Shown here: positions 32,837 through 41,425 of the stretch, piece by piece
Layout: each line of letters starts with the position of its first letter
How positions within the stretch are numbered: position 1 is the stretch's first letter
Assembly: GCA_007244375.1 (NCBI GenBank)
Contig: SCVW01000002.1
Location: forward strand, 62,001 to 126,000
Direction of reading: 5' to 3'
From: Smithella sp.
GTDB taxonomy: Bacteria; Desulfobacterota; Syntrophia; Syntrophales; Smithellaceae
Length of the DNA stretch: 64,000 bases
The notes under the pieces: model-generated
Seen by the model: the letters and a program-made list of their open reading frames with translations, nothing else
What the model was told of the DNA's origin: nothing
The model's database searches: none
Position numbers and translations under genes: made by a program

Positions 32837-34180
32837 ATGGAAAAAATCTTTGCCGATCTAAAAAAAGATATTATTGCGCCCTGTTACCTTCTTTACGGAG
32901 AAGAAGAATATCTAATCAATGAAACCCTCAATAAAATTCTGGATATAATATTACCGGATGGTTCCCGGGATTTTAGTCTGTTTTATCTTGACGGCGAAAA
33001 TACCGATATTGACAGTCTGATGGAAAATATCCTGACACCTTCTTTGTTAGGCGAAAGGAAAGTGGTTGTTATCCGAAATACGACTATTTTTCAGTCCCGT
33101 GAAAATCTTGCCAAACTCATTCAAAAAATACGCGGCAGCATTGATGATCAGCCGGCGAAAGCGACAAAATATTTTCTGACTTTTTTGGAAATAGCCGGCT
33201 TTTCCCTGGAAGACTTACAAAATGCCGGTTGGCAAAAAATAACGGATGATGAATGGGGCCGAATTGTGAAAGGGGATGCGGGAGAAGAGCGCGAAAAATG
33301 GCTGCCCCGCATTTTGGAAATCTGTTCCGACTCAGGATTATCTGAGGCCTCCGGTACCGATAAAATTGAGCGCCTGGAAGAAATTTTCAAAAGTGGATTG
33401 CCTGCGGGAAACTGCCTGATTCTTACGGCTGAAGATGTGGATAAGCGAAAAAAACTCTACAAAATTATTGCCGAAGCAGGTGTTGTCCATCATTTCGGTG
33501 CAGTCAAAAGTGAGACAGCCAAAAAAGAAACACTCCAGAGGCAGGCACAGCGGTTGCTGGACAGTCAAGATAAAAAATTATCGTCTGCCGCCTGGGTTGC
33601 TCTGGGCCGGAAAACCGGCTTCGATTTAAGGCGTTCCATGTCGGAACTGGAGAAGCTTATTTCTTATGTCGGAGACAAAGCCCTCATCGATAAAGAAGAT
33701 GTGGAAGAAGCCGTGGGCAGAACAAAAGAAGAAGAAATTTTTGCTTTAACAACTGCCCTTAGCGAAAAAAATCAACTGGCGGCACTTGATGCTCTGAAAA
33801 ACCTTCTGGATCAGGGAACACATCATTTGATGATTCTGACCATGCTCGTGCGGGAAATCCGGCTTTTGCTGCAGGCCAGAATTCTGGTTGATTCGGGAAA
33901 ACTGCCGAAATTCACTTCATCCATGGAATACGGCTGGTTTCAGAAAGTTCTTTATCCTGCCGTAGGCGAATTGAATTCTTCCACTGCAAAACGGGAAGGC
34001 CTCATTTTCAGCCAGCATCCTTTTGTTGTGTATAATGCAATGCGTAATTGCATTCGTTTTACTAATTCCCGCCTGATAAAATTTCTTGATGATTTACTGG
34101 ATCTTGACCGTGCCTTTAAAACTTCCGCTTCCAGCCCGCAATTGTTGCTGGAGATGTTTTTGATCAAAGCCTGTGCGTAG
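32837..34180 (+). CDS. holA: DNA polymerase III delta subunit, with an insertion
   Basis: A 447-aa clamp-loader subunit. The N-terminal PCYLLYGEEEYLINETLNKI and LLGERKVVVIRN, the central KKLYKIIAEAG, and the C-terminal LTTALSEKNQLAALDALKNLLDQG with LTMLVREIRLLLQAR are typical. It is about 100 aa longer than the E. coli protein (343 aa). The excess lies at about residues 90-190, a charged segment between the first AAA+ beta strands that seems to be an insertion. It opens the beta clamp as part of the loader complex. Confidence 0.85.
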   Translation: MEKIFADLKKDIIAPCYLLYGEEEYLINETLNKILDIILPDGSRDFSLFYLDGENTDIDSLMENILTPSLLGERKVVVIRNTTIFQSRENLAKLIQKIRGSIDDQPAKATKYFLTFLEIAGFSLEDLQNAGWQKITDDEWGRIVKGDAGEEREKWLPRILEICSDSGLSEASGTDKIERLEEIFKSGLPAGNCLILTAEDVDKRKKLYKIIAEAGVVHHFGAVKSETAKKETLQRQAQRLLDSQDKKLSSAAWVALGRKTGFDLRRSMSELEKLISYVGDKALIDKEDVEEAVGRTKEEEIFALTTALSEKNQLAALDALKNLLDQGTHHLMILTMLVREIRLLLQARILVDSGKLPKFTSSMEYGWFQKVLYPAVGELNSSTAKREGLIFSQHPFVVYNAMRNCIRFTNSRLIKFLDDLLDLDRAFKTSASSPQLLLEMFLIKACA

Positions 34181-34183
34181 TTT

Positions 34184-34300
34184 TGTCATTTCGAGGAGTG
34201 TGAGCGACGAGAAATCTGTATCTCCTTCTTTTGCCGTTTTGTGTAAAATTAAAATTCTTCAAGATTCCTCATCCACGACACGTCGGGATTCGGAATGACA
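34184..34300. repeat. Two-armed palindromic repeat, family A, copy 2
   Basis: Left arm TGTCATTTCGAGGAGTG to GAGAAATCT, about 45 bp of unrelated AT-rich sequence, then right arm CAAGATTCCTCATCC to GGAATGACA. Lies just after the holA stop. Confidence 0.8.
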
Positions 34301-34331
34301 TTCTTCATTTACGGCATTGATGTCAAAAACG

Positions 34332-34363
34332 AAAGCCGACTCTTAATCAGAGCCGGCTTTTTA
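34332..34363. terminator. Bidirectional terminator between holA and the Ig-repeat lipoprotein
   Basis: AAAGCCGACTCT (34332-34343) pairs with AGAGCCGGCTTT (34349-34360), loop TAATC, followed by TTTTT-like U-tract on plus. It serves convergent genes. Confidence 0.75.
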
Positions 34364-34384
34364 AAATCATCTAAGAAGTAACCG

Positions 34385-36397
34385 TTAGAACGTATATGGA
34401 GAATATCCTAGTCGGCAGGTAGAGCCGCAATCATTGTCAGTGCACGGCAGGCGGAAAATTGTTTGACCAACTGTTTCTGAACCCTGAACAATTGTACTGG
34501 CACGGATTCTGGTTACTGTCCAAATTGCGCTTTGTTTAGGATAAGTGAGGTTAAAAGATGCCACACCGTTTGAACCGGTGGTTACCGTTGCCGGGACAGA
34601 GCCGCCAGCCGAATTAGTTGGTGTAATATAAGTGTCTGGATTTCCTGCAGTAGTAGCTGGTGTGCCACCGTCGTAATATAGTCTTAAACCATCCTCGTCG
34701 AAAGGGGGTGGGTCGCCCGACAAATAGGGATTACCGTAATTATCTAGAATTAGATTTTCATTTACATCTTCGTTCAAGAAAGTTCCCTGATCTGTGCCGT
34801 TATCAGGGTCGTAGGCGCACGCTGCCAGCACTCCTGTGCTCCAGGCTATCGGCCAGGCGCTCAAGCTCACCGTAGCTCCCGAAACCGGATTGCCGTTGAT
34901 ATCAGTAACCAGAACTGACATAGCCTGTATGTATTGAGATAAACTATCATCTGTACTTAGAACAGTGGCCTGACCAAATGCTATGGATCCCGGCTGTCCA
35001 CCGATGACCACTGCAGCGTCATTTCCGGATGGCGATACTCCGGTTCCAACCATTGGCGACGCAGTGCCTATTACTTCCGCGTGTATTTTAACGCCTCCCG
35101 CATCATACGATGTTAACGACCCTGCCGTGAATGTTGTACTAGCCTGGCCATTAGCTGCGGTTTGTACTACCGCCGGTGAGATAGTCTCTCCTCCACCGGT
35201 AGGATTAACTATTGAAAATGAGATAGGTTGATTGGCTACGACAAAACCGCCTGAATCGCGTACCGTAGCAGTTATAGTTGAGGTTCCGGTGTTGATAGAT
35301 ACTACCGTAGGTGATGCCTGAAGGATTATACTATTTGGGCTGGCATCTGATGTCATATAAACTTGCAGGGTGTCGTTGGTTGATGTGTTTGCCGTATCGT
35401 ATACCATAACATTAGCAGTTGTGGCGGCATCTGTGTTCAATATAGCAGAAGCCTTTCTATTTGGAGAAACACCTGCGGCAGGTACTTGTATCCACGTCCC
35501 GCTTCCGCCTGCCCACGATCCATATGTGGTGGAGAAAGTCACATTAGAAACTGAAGTAGGCACATTTACTTGAATTTCTAAATCCTGACCGACTTCCATA
35601 GCGGATGGGTTGGGATTACCGATATCAACAGTATCCAGCCATTGCTTGTCAACAGCAAAAGTTTCGGCTGCAGTAGCTACGGTTACATTGGTTGAAGCTG
35701 ATGTCCCTAATGCCCGGGCAATGATAGTTACAGTACCCGCCGTTGCCCCGGTTACCGTAGTTTTAAATACACCGGCGGTGGAATTGACAGTGCTTGTAGT
35801 TCCGGTAGAAGCTGCAAAAGTCACACTCCCACCGTCAGTTGATGATTGGGTCAAAATAACACTGGCGCCGTTTACTCCATATCCGCCTGCATTTTTAGCG
35901 GTGATTGTTAGTGTTATACTATCAGTGCCTGCCGTAGTAAGTGATGATCCGTCTGCTGATAAAGTAACAGTTGAATCGACTACTTCTACTTGAACAAGTG
36001 AAGATATGCTTCCTGACGTTGCCGTGATTGTTGCCGTGCGATTAATAGGATTACTGCCTGACGAAAAAGTTAGTGTTGCTGTACCTTCATCACCAGTTGT
36101 AACACTTCCCGTGCTTAGATTACCGGTATCGGTGCTCATGGTTATTACTACACCGGATAATGCAGCGTTGGATGAATTTAGAGCCGTAACGGTTATTGTA
36201 GAAGTTGTTGAACCGTCTGACTTTACTGTTGGAGGTGAAGCTATAAGATCCAAACTTGCAGCAGTAACTGTCGTTCCGTCATCTCCGGTATCTGCTGTGT
36301 CTGTACTTCCGCCGCAGGCGATAAGAATACAGATTAAAAGTAAAGAAAGGAACAGCCGTAATGGCTGGAAGAATTTTGACTTGGTTGCTTTAATCAT
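34385..36397 (-). CDS. Lipoprotein with Ig-like (Big_1-type) repeats
   Basis: A 670-aa exported protein. The signal peptide with lipobox LICILIACGG puts the lipidated Cys at about residue 28. Several tandem Ig-like domains of the bacterial Big_1/invasin type follow; recurring units such as DGSTTSTITVTALNSSNAALSGV and TIVVxNxGxAxTTFTAG are visible. The last about 200 residues include an Asp/Asn-rich YDPDNGTDQG loop and a C-terminal pair of Cys motifs (LPCTDNDCGSTC). Probably a surface adhesin or spacer protein. Codon usage is biased to Thr/Ser/Ala, and long open frames appear on the opposite strand. Confidence 0.8.
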   Translation of the reverse strand: MIKATKSKFFQPLRLFLSLLLICILIACGGSTDTADTGDDGTTVTAASLDLIASPPTVKSDGSTTSTITVTALNSSNAALSGVVITMSTDTGNLSTGSVTTGDEGTATLTFSSGSNPINRTATITATSGSISSLVQVEVVDSTVTLSADGSSLTTAGTDSITLTITAKNAGGYGVNGASVILTQSSTDGGSVTFAASTGTTSTVNSTAGVFKTTVTGATAGTVTIIARALGTSASTNVTVATAAETFAVDKQWLDTVDIGNPNPSAMEVGQDLEIQVNVPTSVSNVTFSTTYGSWAGGSGTWIQVPAAGVSPNRKASAILNTDAATTANVMVYDTANTSTNDTLQVYMTSDASPNSIILQASPTVVSINTGTSTITATVRDSGGFVVANQPISFSIVNPTGGGETISPAVVQTAANGQASTTFTAGSLTSYDAGGVKIHAEVIGTASPMVGTGVSPSGNDAAVVIGGQPGSIAFGQATVLSTDDSLSQYIQAMSVLVTDINGNPVSGATVSLSAWPIAWSTGVLAACAYDPDNGTDQGTFLNEDVNENLILDNYGNPYLSGDPPPFDEDGLRLYYDGGTPATTAGNPDTYITPTNSAGGSVPATVTTGSNGVASFNLTYPKQSAIWTVTRIRASTIVQGSETVGQTIFRLPCTDNDCGSTCRLGYSPYTF

Positions 36398-36548
36398 TAT
36401 TACTCTCCTTATTAAATCGGGAATAGATAATGCTTTTTGTAATTTGAATTTTTACCAGAAATTTCAGTAATTTTCAACTTTTTTTTACTCTGATGCCGTT
36501 CCTTCTGTAATTATTTTATGAATTGCCGGGAATTGTCCGCGCCCATAT

Positions 36549-36652
36549 CCTCCGCTGGCGGAGGTGTTCCGATGTAGCATCGGGACGGAGGTGGAAATTG
36601 TAGGGACTGCTCCCCGAGCAGTCCGAAGTGCGGCGCGTTTAGGAAACGCGCC
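36549..36652. repeat. Cluster of short GC-rich hairpins upstream of the Ig-repeat gene
   Basis: Four consecutive hairpins: CCTCCGCTGGCGGAGG (36549-36564), CCGATG/CATCGG (36569-36583), GGACTGCTC/GAGCAGTCC (36604-36624) and GGCGCGTTT/AAACGCGCC (36632-36652). The 375-nt gap between the two minus-strand genes holds no credible ORF; GC content is much higher than around it. Confidence 0.6.
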
Positions 36653-36771
36653 CTACGATAAATAATATCCGCAATAACACGTCCACCCCCTGCCCCCGCC
36701 AGCGGGGGACATCAGAAAAATGCTTCAACATTATTAATCGTATGTCTCCCGTGCCTTTACCAAAGAGGACA

Positions 36772-37290
36772 TCACAATTTATTAATCTTGGTTTGTGCTT
36801 GTCTTTTCGCGCGCGGTAGTCTTTTGGCAGGACCTTTCTTTTTTGATTGTCGCTCATTGCTTTCTTTTTTCTTTGCTGCAGCTTTTGATTCAAAAGGAGC
36901 GTAAATAACTTTGTTCATGATAGATTCAAATTCTAAAGAAGGCAAAGGAGTTTTTCCTAACAGAGTTGCGTAAGATGATATTTCCCGATCGGAAGAAACC
37001 ACGATAACTTCTCCCGAGGTTTGCGCCGCTATTCTTTTGATGACGTCATCTGCTCTTTCACCGTGGCGGGAATAAATAATGTTGATTTTTCCTTCCCTAT
37101 CCCTTCCTTCATCCGCCCAACCGTTTTGAATACCGTCAAAAACAACAATAACCTGGTGAGGCCTTCTGTTTCCGTATTCGACAAGCCTGGCGATTAAGGC
37201 GTTTCGTCCCGCCTCCAAAGTTTTTCTTTCGTATCGCCGCAATGTATCGGATTGTCTGATCAGATTGTAGCCGTCAATTAAAATAAGCAT
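36772..37290 (-). CDS. NYN-domain protein (YacP-like)
   Basis: A 172-aa PIN-like NYN protein. MLILIDGYNLIRQSDTLR is the diagnostic first motif with Asp, followed by VIVVFDGIQNGWADEGR, SRHGERADDVIKRIA (acidic DD) and VVSSDREISSYA. The last 35 residues are a Lys/Arg-rich tail, likely RNA-binding. Family members are predicted ribonucleases acting in rRNA or mRNA processing (Rae1/YacP). Confidence 0.85.
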   Translation of the reverse strand: MLILIDGYNLIRQSDTLRRYERKTLEAGRNALIARLVEYGNRRPHQVIVVFDGIQNGWADEGRDREGKINIIYSRHGERADDVIKRIAAQTSGEVIVVSSDREISSYATLLGKTPLPSLEFESIMNKVIYAPFESKAAAKKKESNERQSKKKGPAKRLPRAKRQAQTKINKL

Positions 37291-37306
37291 ATGCTTTGTT
37301 ACCTTT

Positions 37307-37370
37307 TGTCATTTCGGGCGTAGCGAGAAATCTTCAAGATTCCTCGTCGCCTGTGCTCCTCGGAATAACA
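37307..37370. repeat. Two-armed palindromic repeat, family A, copy 3
   Basis: TGTCATTTCGGGCGTAGCGA...GAAATCTT directly joined to CAAGATTCCTCGTCG...CGGAATAACA. Compact form with arms back to back. Confidence 0.8.
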
Positions 37371-37375
37371 CAAAA

Positions 37376-37733
37376 TGTCATTTCGACCAAAGGGAGAAAT
37401 CTTTTATACCGTCGCTTAAATCCTCCCAGTTTGGATTTATTTGATTAACGAGCTTATCCTTTTTACCTCTGCGCCATTTTTTAATTTCTTTTTCTCTGGC
37501 TATTGCAGCGTTTATATCGTTTGTTTCCTCGAAGTAAACTAATTTATTTAAATTGTACTTTTTAGAGAATCCTTCAATAAGTTTATTTTTATGTTCATAA
37601 ATTCGGCGATTCAAATCATTAGTTACCCCGGCATAAATTACTCTATTATTCCAGTTAGTGAGTAAATAGACATAATAGTTGTTTGTGAAAACCATATAAG
37701 ATTCCTCGTCGCGTACGCTTCTCGGAATGACAA
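37376..37733 (-). mobile_element. Family A repeat arms flanking a GIY-YIG gene (putative element)
   Basis: The left arm TGTCATTTCGACC...GAGAAATCTTTTA (37376-37406) and the inverted right arm TAAGATTCC...CGGAATGACAA (37696-37733) are the same two arms that lie back to back in copies 1, 3 and 6. Here a GIY-YIG gene fills the gap between them. The C-terminal KDFSLWSK of the protein is encoded by the left arm. This suggests a mobile unit of arm-gene-arm with gene-less derivatives. Confidence 0.55.
37378..37695 (-). CDS. GIY-YIG nuclease superfamily protein (UPF0213/URI type)
   Basis: A 105-aa single GIY-YIG domain. YYVYLLTNWNNRVIYAGVTNDLNRRIYEHKN carries the YVYLL/IYAGVT form of the motif with the catalytic Arg, and KKYNLNKLVYFEETND plus AIAREKEIKKWRRGKK the conserved Glu and basic helix. 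Small stand-alone URI nucleases of this type are widespread and their function is unknown. The start and the last codons lie at the edges of flanking repeat arms. Confidence 0.9.
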   Translation of the reverse strand: MVFTNNYYVYLLTNWNNRVIYAGVTNDLNRRIYEHKNKLIEGFSKKYNLNKLVYFEETNDINAAIAREKEIKKWRRGKKDKLVNQINPNWEDLSDGIKDFSLWSK

Positions 37734-37746
37734 TCCTTTTTATACC

Positions 37747-37830
37747 GTCATGAACATAGGTGAGAAATATTTAAGATTCCTCACGCACCTACGGCGGATT
37801 CACCCTGAAGGGCACTTCTCAGAATGACAA
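37747..37830. repeat. Two-armed palindromic repeat, family A, copy 5 (diverged)
   Basis: GTCATGAACATAGGTGAGAA ATATT, then AAGATTCCTCACGC and a final CTTCTCAGAATGACAA. The left arm is degenerate. The 433-nt gap from 37696 to 38127 otherwise holds only this repeat, AT-rich sequence and a family B repeat. Confidence 0.65.
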
Positions 37831-38058
37831 TTATTGCTTTAACTTATCCTTTAAAATCGAGGTTGTATAATTACATATACGGTTTTTTTGTTCAATGAAA
37901 TTCTACTGTTTTCTCTGTTTGGGTTTTTCCTTGACTTTGGCTTATATAGTTTGTTAGCTTTCGCAAGCATTTGAAGAAAATGGGATAGAGCGATTTTATT
38001 CCTACCACGGGTATGAAGAAAATCATACCCTCCGCTTTGCGGGATAATTCGACCATAA

Positions 38059-38096
38059 AGTTTCAGTGCGCTTTGCTTCTGAAATTTGGGTCTCAT
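38059..38096. repeat. Dispersed repeat family B, copy 2
   Basis: AGTTTCAGTGCGCTTTGCTT to GAAATTTGGGTCTCAT. Matches the pair at 42592-42685 nearly base for base over its core. Confidence 0.6.
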
Positions 38097-38127
38097 TAAT
38101 AAAACATAGAATAGAGAGGACGCAAAA

Positions 38128-38985
38128 ATGGAAATCAAAAAAGTATGTGTGTTGGGTGCCGGATTGATGGGCAGCGGAATTGCGCAGGTCTGCGCGCAGG
38201 CTGGTTATGAAGTGACCATGCGCGATATTGAGCAGCGTTTTATTGATGGTGGGATGAACACAATTAAAAAGAATCTCAGCCGCGATACGGAAAAAGGTAA
38301 AATTACCAAAGAGCAGATGGAAGCGATTCTCGGCCGTATCAAACCTACTCTGGATATCAAAGAGGCGGCGACCGGTGCGGATGTGGTTGTGGAAGTTGTA
38401 ATTGAAGTCATGGCTGTTAAGAAAAAAGTTTATGAAGAACTCGAAGGAGTCGTTCCTCCGCATTGCCTGTTTTTCACGAATACATCCGGACTCAGCATCA
38501 CGGAAATGGCTTCCGTAACCAAACGGCCGGATAAAGTCATCGGCACTCATTTCTTCAATCCGGTTCCTGTTATGAAACTTCTTGAAATAATCTGCTGTTA
38601 TCAGACTTCTGATGAAACGCTGGCCGTGGCCAAAGAATGGGGCAAAAAAATCGGCAAGGAAGTTATTGTGGTGAAAGAAGCTCCGGCATTTGTGGTGAAC
38701 CGGATACTGTGCCTTATGCTCAATGAAGCCTTCTATGTTCTGGATGAAGGACTTGCTTCTGCCGAAGATATCGACAAGGGAATGGTGCTGGGATGCAATC
38801 ACCCCATCGGTCCGCTGGCATTGGCTGATTTGGTAGGACTTGATACTCTACTGCATATCATGGAAGATTTGTACAGAGAACTGGGCGACAAGTACCGCCC
38901 GGCTCTTATGTTGAGAAAACTTGTCCGCGCGGGCCGTTTCGGACGGAAGACCGGTCGCGGTGTTTTCGATTACAGTAAGAAGTAA
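38128..38985 (+). CDS. hbd: 3-hydroxybutyryl-CoA dehydrogenase
   Basis: A 285-aa NAD-dependent 3-hydroxyacyl-CoA dehydrogenase. The Rossmann motif VLGAGLMGSGIAQVCAQAGY is at 7-26, VVVEVVIEVMAVKK follows, and the catalytic His is in IGTHFFNPVPVMKLLEII. The C-terminal domain includes FVVNRILCLMLNEAF. It interconverts 3-hydroxybutyryl-CoA and acetoacetyl-CoA, fitting syntrophic butyrate or fatty-acid oxidation, or its reverse. GAGAGGACG lies upstream. Confidence 0.93.
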   Translation: MEIKKVCVLGAGLMGSGIAQVCAQAGYEVTMRDIEQRFIDGGMNTIKKNLSRDTEKGKITKEQMEAILGRIKPTLDIKEAATGADVVVEVVIEVMAVKKKVYEELEGVVPPHCLFFTNTSGLSITEMASVTKRPDKVIGTHFFNPVPVMKLLEIICCYQTSDETLAVAKEWGKKIGKEVIVVKEAPAFVVNRILCLMLNEAFYVLDEGLASAEDIDKGMVLGCNHPIGPLALADLVGLDTLLHIMEDLYRELGDKYRPALMLRKLVRAGRFGRKTGRGVFDYSKK

Positions 38986-39011
38986 AGGTGATTAAAATCA
39001 TGTTATAATTA

Positions 39012-39040
39012 AATCCCGATAAGCTTTGCTTATCGGGATT
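39012..39040 (+). terminator. Strong hairpin after hbd
   Basis: A perfect 13-bp stem AATCCCGATAAGC with GCTTATCGGGATT, loop TTT. No long U-run follows, so it may act as an mRNA-stabilising hairpin instead of a true terminator. Confidence 0.55.
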
Positions 39041-39126
39041 AATTCGGCTAAAAATTTTTACTTCTTCGCAATCCTGCGGGATTATAAAAATTAAGTTTCA
39101 TTAATAAAAAACAGGAGAATACCTAT

Positions 39127-40164
39127 ATGAAAACCAGGATTACAGAGCTTTTTGGTATCAAGCATCCCATTTTTTTGTCCGGAATGAGCTGGATTAGTGT
39201 GCCCAAAATGGTTGCGGCTGTCTCCAACGCCGGAGGTTTGGGAATTCTGGCGACAGGTCCCTTAAATGCTGAGCAGACGAGAAAAGCGATAAAAGAAATC
39301 CGTTCTCTCACGGATAAACCTTTTGGCGCCAATGCCACTCTTTTATTCCCGGGTGCTGCTGAAAACGCCAAAGTATTGCTGGAAGAAAAAGTACCGGTTA
39401 TTAATTTCTCTCTGGGTAAAGGTGATTGGATAGTAAGAGAAGCGCATACTTACGGAGGCAAAGTTATTGCGACGGTAGTTAACGCACGACATGCCAAACG
39501 TGCGGAAGATTATGGCTGCGATGGCGTTATTGCCACCGGTCACGAGGCGGCGGCACATGGTGAGCATGTTACTTCTCTGGTGCTGGTTCCATCGCTGGTC
39601 GACGCAGTAAAGATTCCCGTCATCGCTACCGGCGGTTTCGGTGACGGACGCGGTCTGGCGGCGGCACTGGCTCTGGGTGCGGAAGGAATCGCTATGGGCA
39701 CCCGTTTTATGACAACTAAAGAAAGTCCTCTTCATGATGTTTATAAAAAACTGTCCATGGAAAAAAGCGTCGAGGATACTTTATATTCGGATCGATTTGA
39801 CGGATTGCTCTGCCGTATTATGAAGACCGATGCCGCCGAAAGAGCCATCAAGAAAGGTTTAAATCTGCCGGCGGCTTTCATAAATGCGCAGGAAATCGCC
39901 AAACAGTTAAAACTGCCTTTTTTCAAACTGTTTGTGGGCGTTATGTTTGCAGGCTGGAAAACAGCAAAACAACTGGCTTTCATGGCTAACGGTTTCCATG
40001 CGATCAGAGTTGCCACGGAGGAAGGCGACACGAAGGAAGGTGTGCTTCCCGTAGGGCAGGTGATGGGTCTGCTTCACGATGAACCGACAGTGGCCGAATT
40101 GATGGACAGAATGGTAGCGGAGGCCCAGAAACAGCAGCAGAAACTTGACGCTCACTTTGCATAA
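39127..40164 (+). CDS. Nitronate monooxygenase / FabK-like flavoprotein
   Basis: A 345-aa FMN-dependent TIM-barrel protein of the 2-nitropropane dioxygenase family. Recognisable are ITELFGIKHPIFLSGMSWIS, AAVSNAGGLGILATG, CDGVIATGHEAAAHG, VIATGGFGDGRGLAAALALGA and GIAMGTRFMTTKES. The group includes nitronate monooxygenases and FabK enoyl-ACP reductases; the sequence alone does not separate them. Adjacent to hbd, so an acyl-CoA-related role is possible. Confidence 0.88.
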   Translation: MKTRITELFGIKHPIFLSGMSWISVPKMVAAVSNAGGLGILATGPLNAEQTRKAIKEIRSLTDKPFGANATLLFPGAAENAKVLLEEKVPVINFSLGKGDWIVREAHTYGGKVIATVVNARHAKRAEDYGCDGVIATGHEAAAHGEHVTSLVLVPSLVDAVKIPVIATGGFGDGRGLAAALALGAEGIAMGTRFMTTKESPLHDVYKKLSMEKSVEDTLYSDRFDGLLCRIMKTDAAERAIKKGLNLPAAFINAQEIAKQLKLPFFKLFVGVMFAGWKTAKQLAFMANGFHAIRVATEEGDTKEGVLPVGQVMGLLHDEPTVAELMDRMVAEAQKQQQKLDAHFA

Positions 40165-40173
40165 TGATTAATT

Positions 40174-40257
40174 TGTCACTTCGAACGAATGTGAGAAGTC
40201 TTATAATATAATGGTATAAAGGCAAGATTTCTCGTCGCTTCTCTCCTCGAAATGACA
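40174..40257. repeat. Two-armed palindromic repeat, family A, copy 6
   Basis: TGTCACTTCGAACGAATG...GAGAAGTCTT, short AT-rich spacer, GCAAGATTTCTCGTCG...CTCGAAATGACA. Confidence 0.8.
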
Positions 40258-40308
40258 CGAATCCAAGGTTATGGAAATCTTTCATAACTGGATAAGGTTG
40301 GATGAGGC

Positions 40309-41061
40309 ATGTTTCAAAATAAAAAAGTAGTGGTGGTCATGCCGGCTTACAATGCCGAAAAAACCATCATGAAAACATATAAAGAAGTCATGGCGCAGGG
40401 CGTCGTGGATAAGGTTATTCTTGTTGACGACGCCAGCCCTGACAGTACTGTAAGAGTAGCCGAAAATCTTCCTCTGACGAAACTTTTCGTGCATGAACGA
40501 AACTTAGGTTACGGAGGAAATCAAAAAACCTGTTATCGTCTGGCCTTGGAAGAAGGTGCTGACATAATTATAATGGTTCATCCCGATTATCAGTATACAC
40601 CCAAGCTTATTCCGGCGATGACCTCAATGATCGGTAACGGACTTTATCATTGTGTGCTGGGCTCACGAATCTTGGGCGGTTACGCTTTAAAAGGAGGTAT
40701 GCCGCTTTGGAAATATGTTGCCAATCGTCTTTTGACTCTTACGGAAAATATTTTAATCGGAGCAAAACTTTCCGAGTACCACACCGGCTATCGCGCCTTT
40801 TCCCGTGAGCTTTTGCTCAAACTTCCTCTGGAAAATAATTCGGACGATTTTGTTTTTGATAATCAGATGCTTGCTCAGATTATCTGGTTCGGATACACGG
40901 TTGCGGAAGTGAGTTGTCCGACAAGTTATTTTGCCGAGGCTTCATCCATAAATTTTCAGCGAAGCATGAAATATGGTTTCGGTTGTCTGTGGACGGCGTT
41001 TACTTTTCGTTTGGCCAAAATGAAACTGTTTAAGAGTATCTTGTTTCCTGTTCAGGAATAA
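40309..41061 (+). CDS. Glycosyltransferase family 2 (DPM1-like)
   Basis: A 250-aa GT-A fold protein. VVVVMPAYNAEKTI is followed by the VDKVILVDDASPDSTV nucleotide-sugar motif, NLGYGGNQKTCY, and a IIMVHPDYQYTPKLI DXD-equivalent. No transmembrane segments are obvious. It resembles dolichyl/undecaprenyl-phosphate mannosyl- or glucosyltransferases; donor and acceptor are not identified. Confidence 0.88.
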   Translation: MFQNKKVVVVMPAYNAEKTIMKTYKEVMAQGVVDKVILVDDASPDSTVRVAENLPLTKLFVHERNLGYGGNQKTCYRLALEEGADIIIMVHPDYQYTPKLIPAMTSMIGNGLYHCVLGSRILGGYALKGGMPLWKYVANRLLTLTENILIGAKLSEYHTGYRAFSRELLLKLPLENNSDDFVFDNQMLAQIIWFGYTVAEVSCPTSYFAEASSINFQRSMKYGFGCLWTAFTFRLAKMKLFKSILFPVQE

Positions 41062-41155
41062 AGAATAAACACATAAATATACAATAGTGATTATCGCAAA
41101 CCTACATATTCAAAATAAGTGGTAGTAAATCCGGCAAGAAGCGAAAGTATAAAAA

Positions 41156-41190
41156 AATAGGGCATAAACTTATTAAGTAAATGCCCTATT
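41156..41190 (-). terminator. Terminator of the small lipoprotein gene
   Basis: AATAGGGCAT and ATGCCCTATT pair over a 15-nt loop. On the minus strand a run of seven U follows. Confidence 0.75.
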
Positions 41191-41218
41191 AATTTGTCTG
41201 CAAATTATTCTTAAGCAA

Positions 41219-41425
41219 TTATTTTGCAGGAGCAGCAGGGGCCGGAGCAGCTTCGGGAGCCGGTACTGTTGCATTTGCAGCATCGGGAGCCGGTGCAGCT
41301 TCAGGAGCTGGTGCTTCAACTGCAGGAGCAGGAGCTGGTTCTTCAGCTTTTTTGCATCCAACTACGGAAATAGATAAAGAAGCAACGAACAACATAGCAA
41401 CAAAAATAGCAAATATTTTTTTCAT
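41219..41425 (-). CDS. Small Ala/Pro/Glu-rich lipoprotein
   Basis: A 68-aa protein. The signal peptide IFAIFVAMLFVASLSISVVG ends at a lipobox with Cys in VVGCKKAEE, then a low-complexity mature part built from APAP, EAPAPEAAPAP and similar units. The ATG at 41425 is chosen because AAGGAGG lies 10 nt upstream; an in-frame start 21 bases earlier lacks this. Function unknown; short Pro/Ala lipoproteins often act as envelope spacers. Confidence 0.8.
   Translation of the reverse strand: MKKIFAIFVAMLFVASLSISVVGCKKAEEPAPAPAVEAPAPEAAPAPDAANATVPAPEAAPAPAAPAK

Noticed and set aside
34660-36470. Several plus-strand ORFs opposite the Ig-repeat lipoprotein
   Set aside because: They are antisense shadows produced by the Thr/Ser/Ala/Gly-rich codons of the repeat protein; no start signals or domains.
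37851-38138. 95-aa minus-strand ORF between the GIY-YIG gene and hbd
   Set aside because: It is made largely of repeat-derived sequence (family B copy and an adjacent short palindrome), has no family resemblance and no ribosome-binding site.
38023-38802. 259-aa antisense ORF over hbd
   Set aside because: It is the reverse shadow of a well-supported dehydrogenase.
31785-40257. Dispersed repeats considered as CRISPR
   Set aside because: Copies are kilobases apart, palindromic, and lack regular spacers or cas genes.
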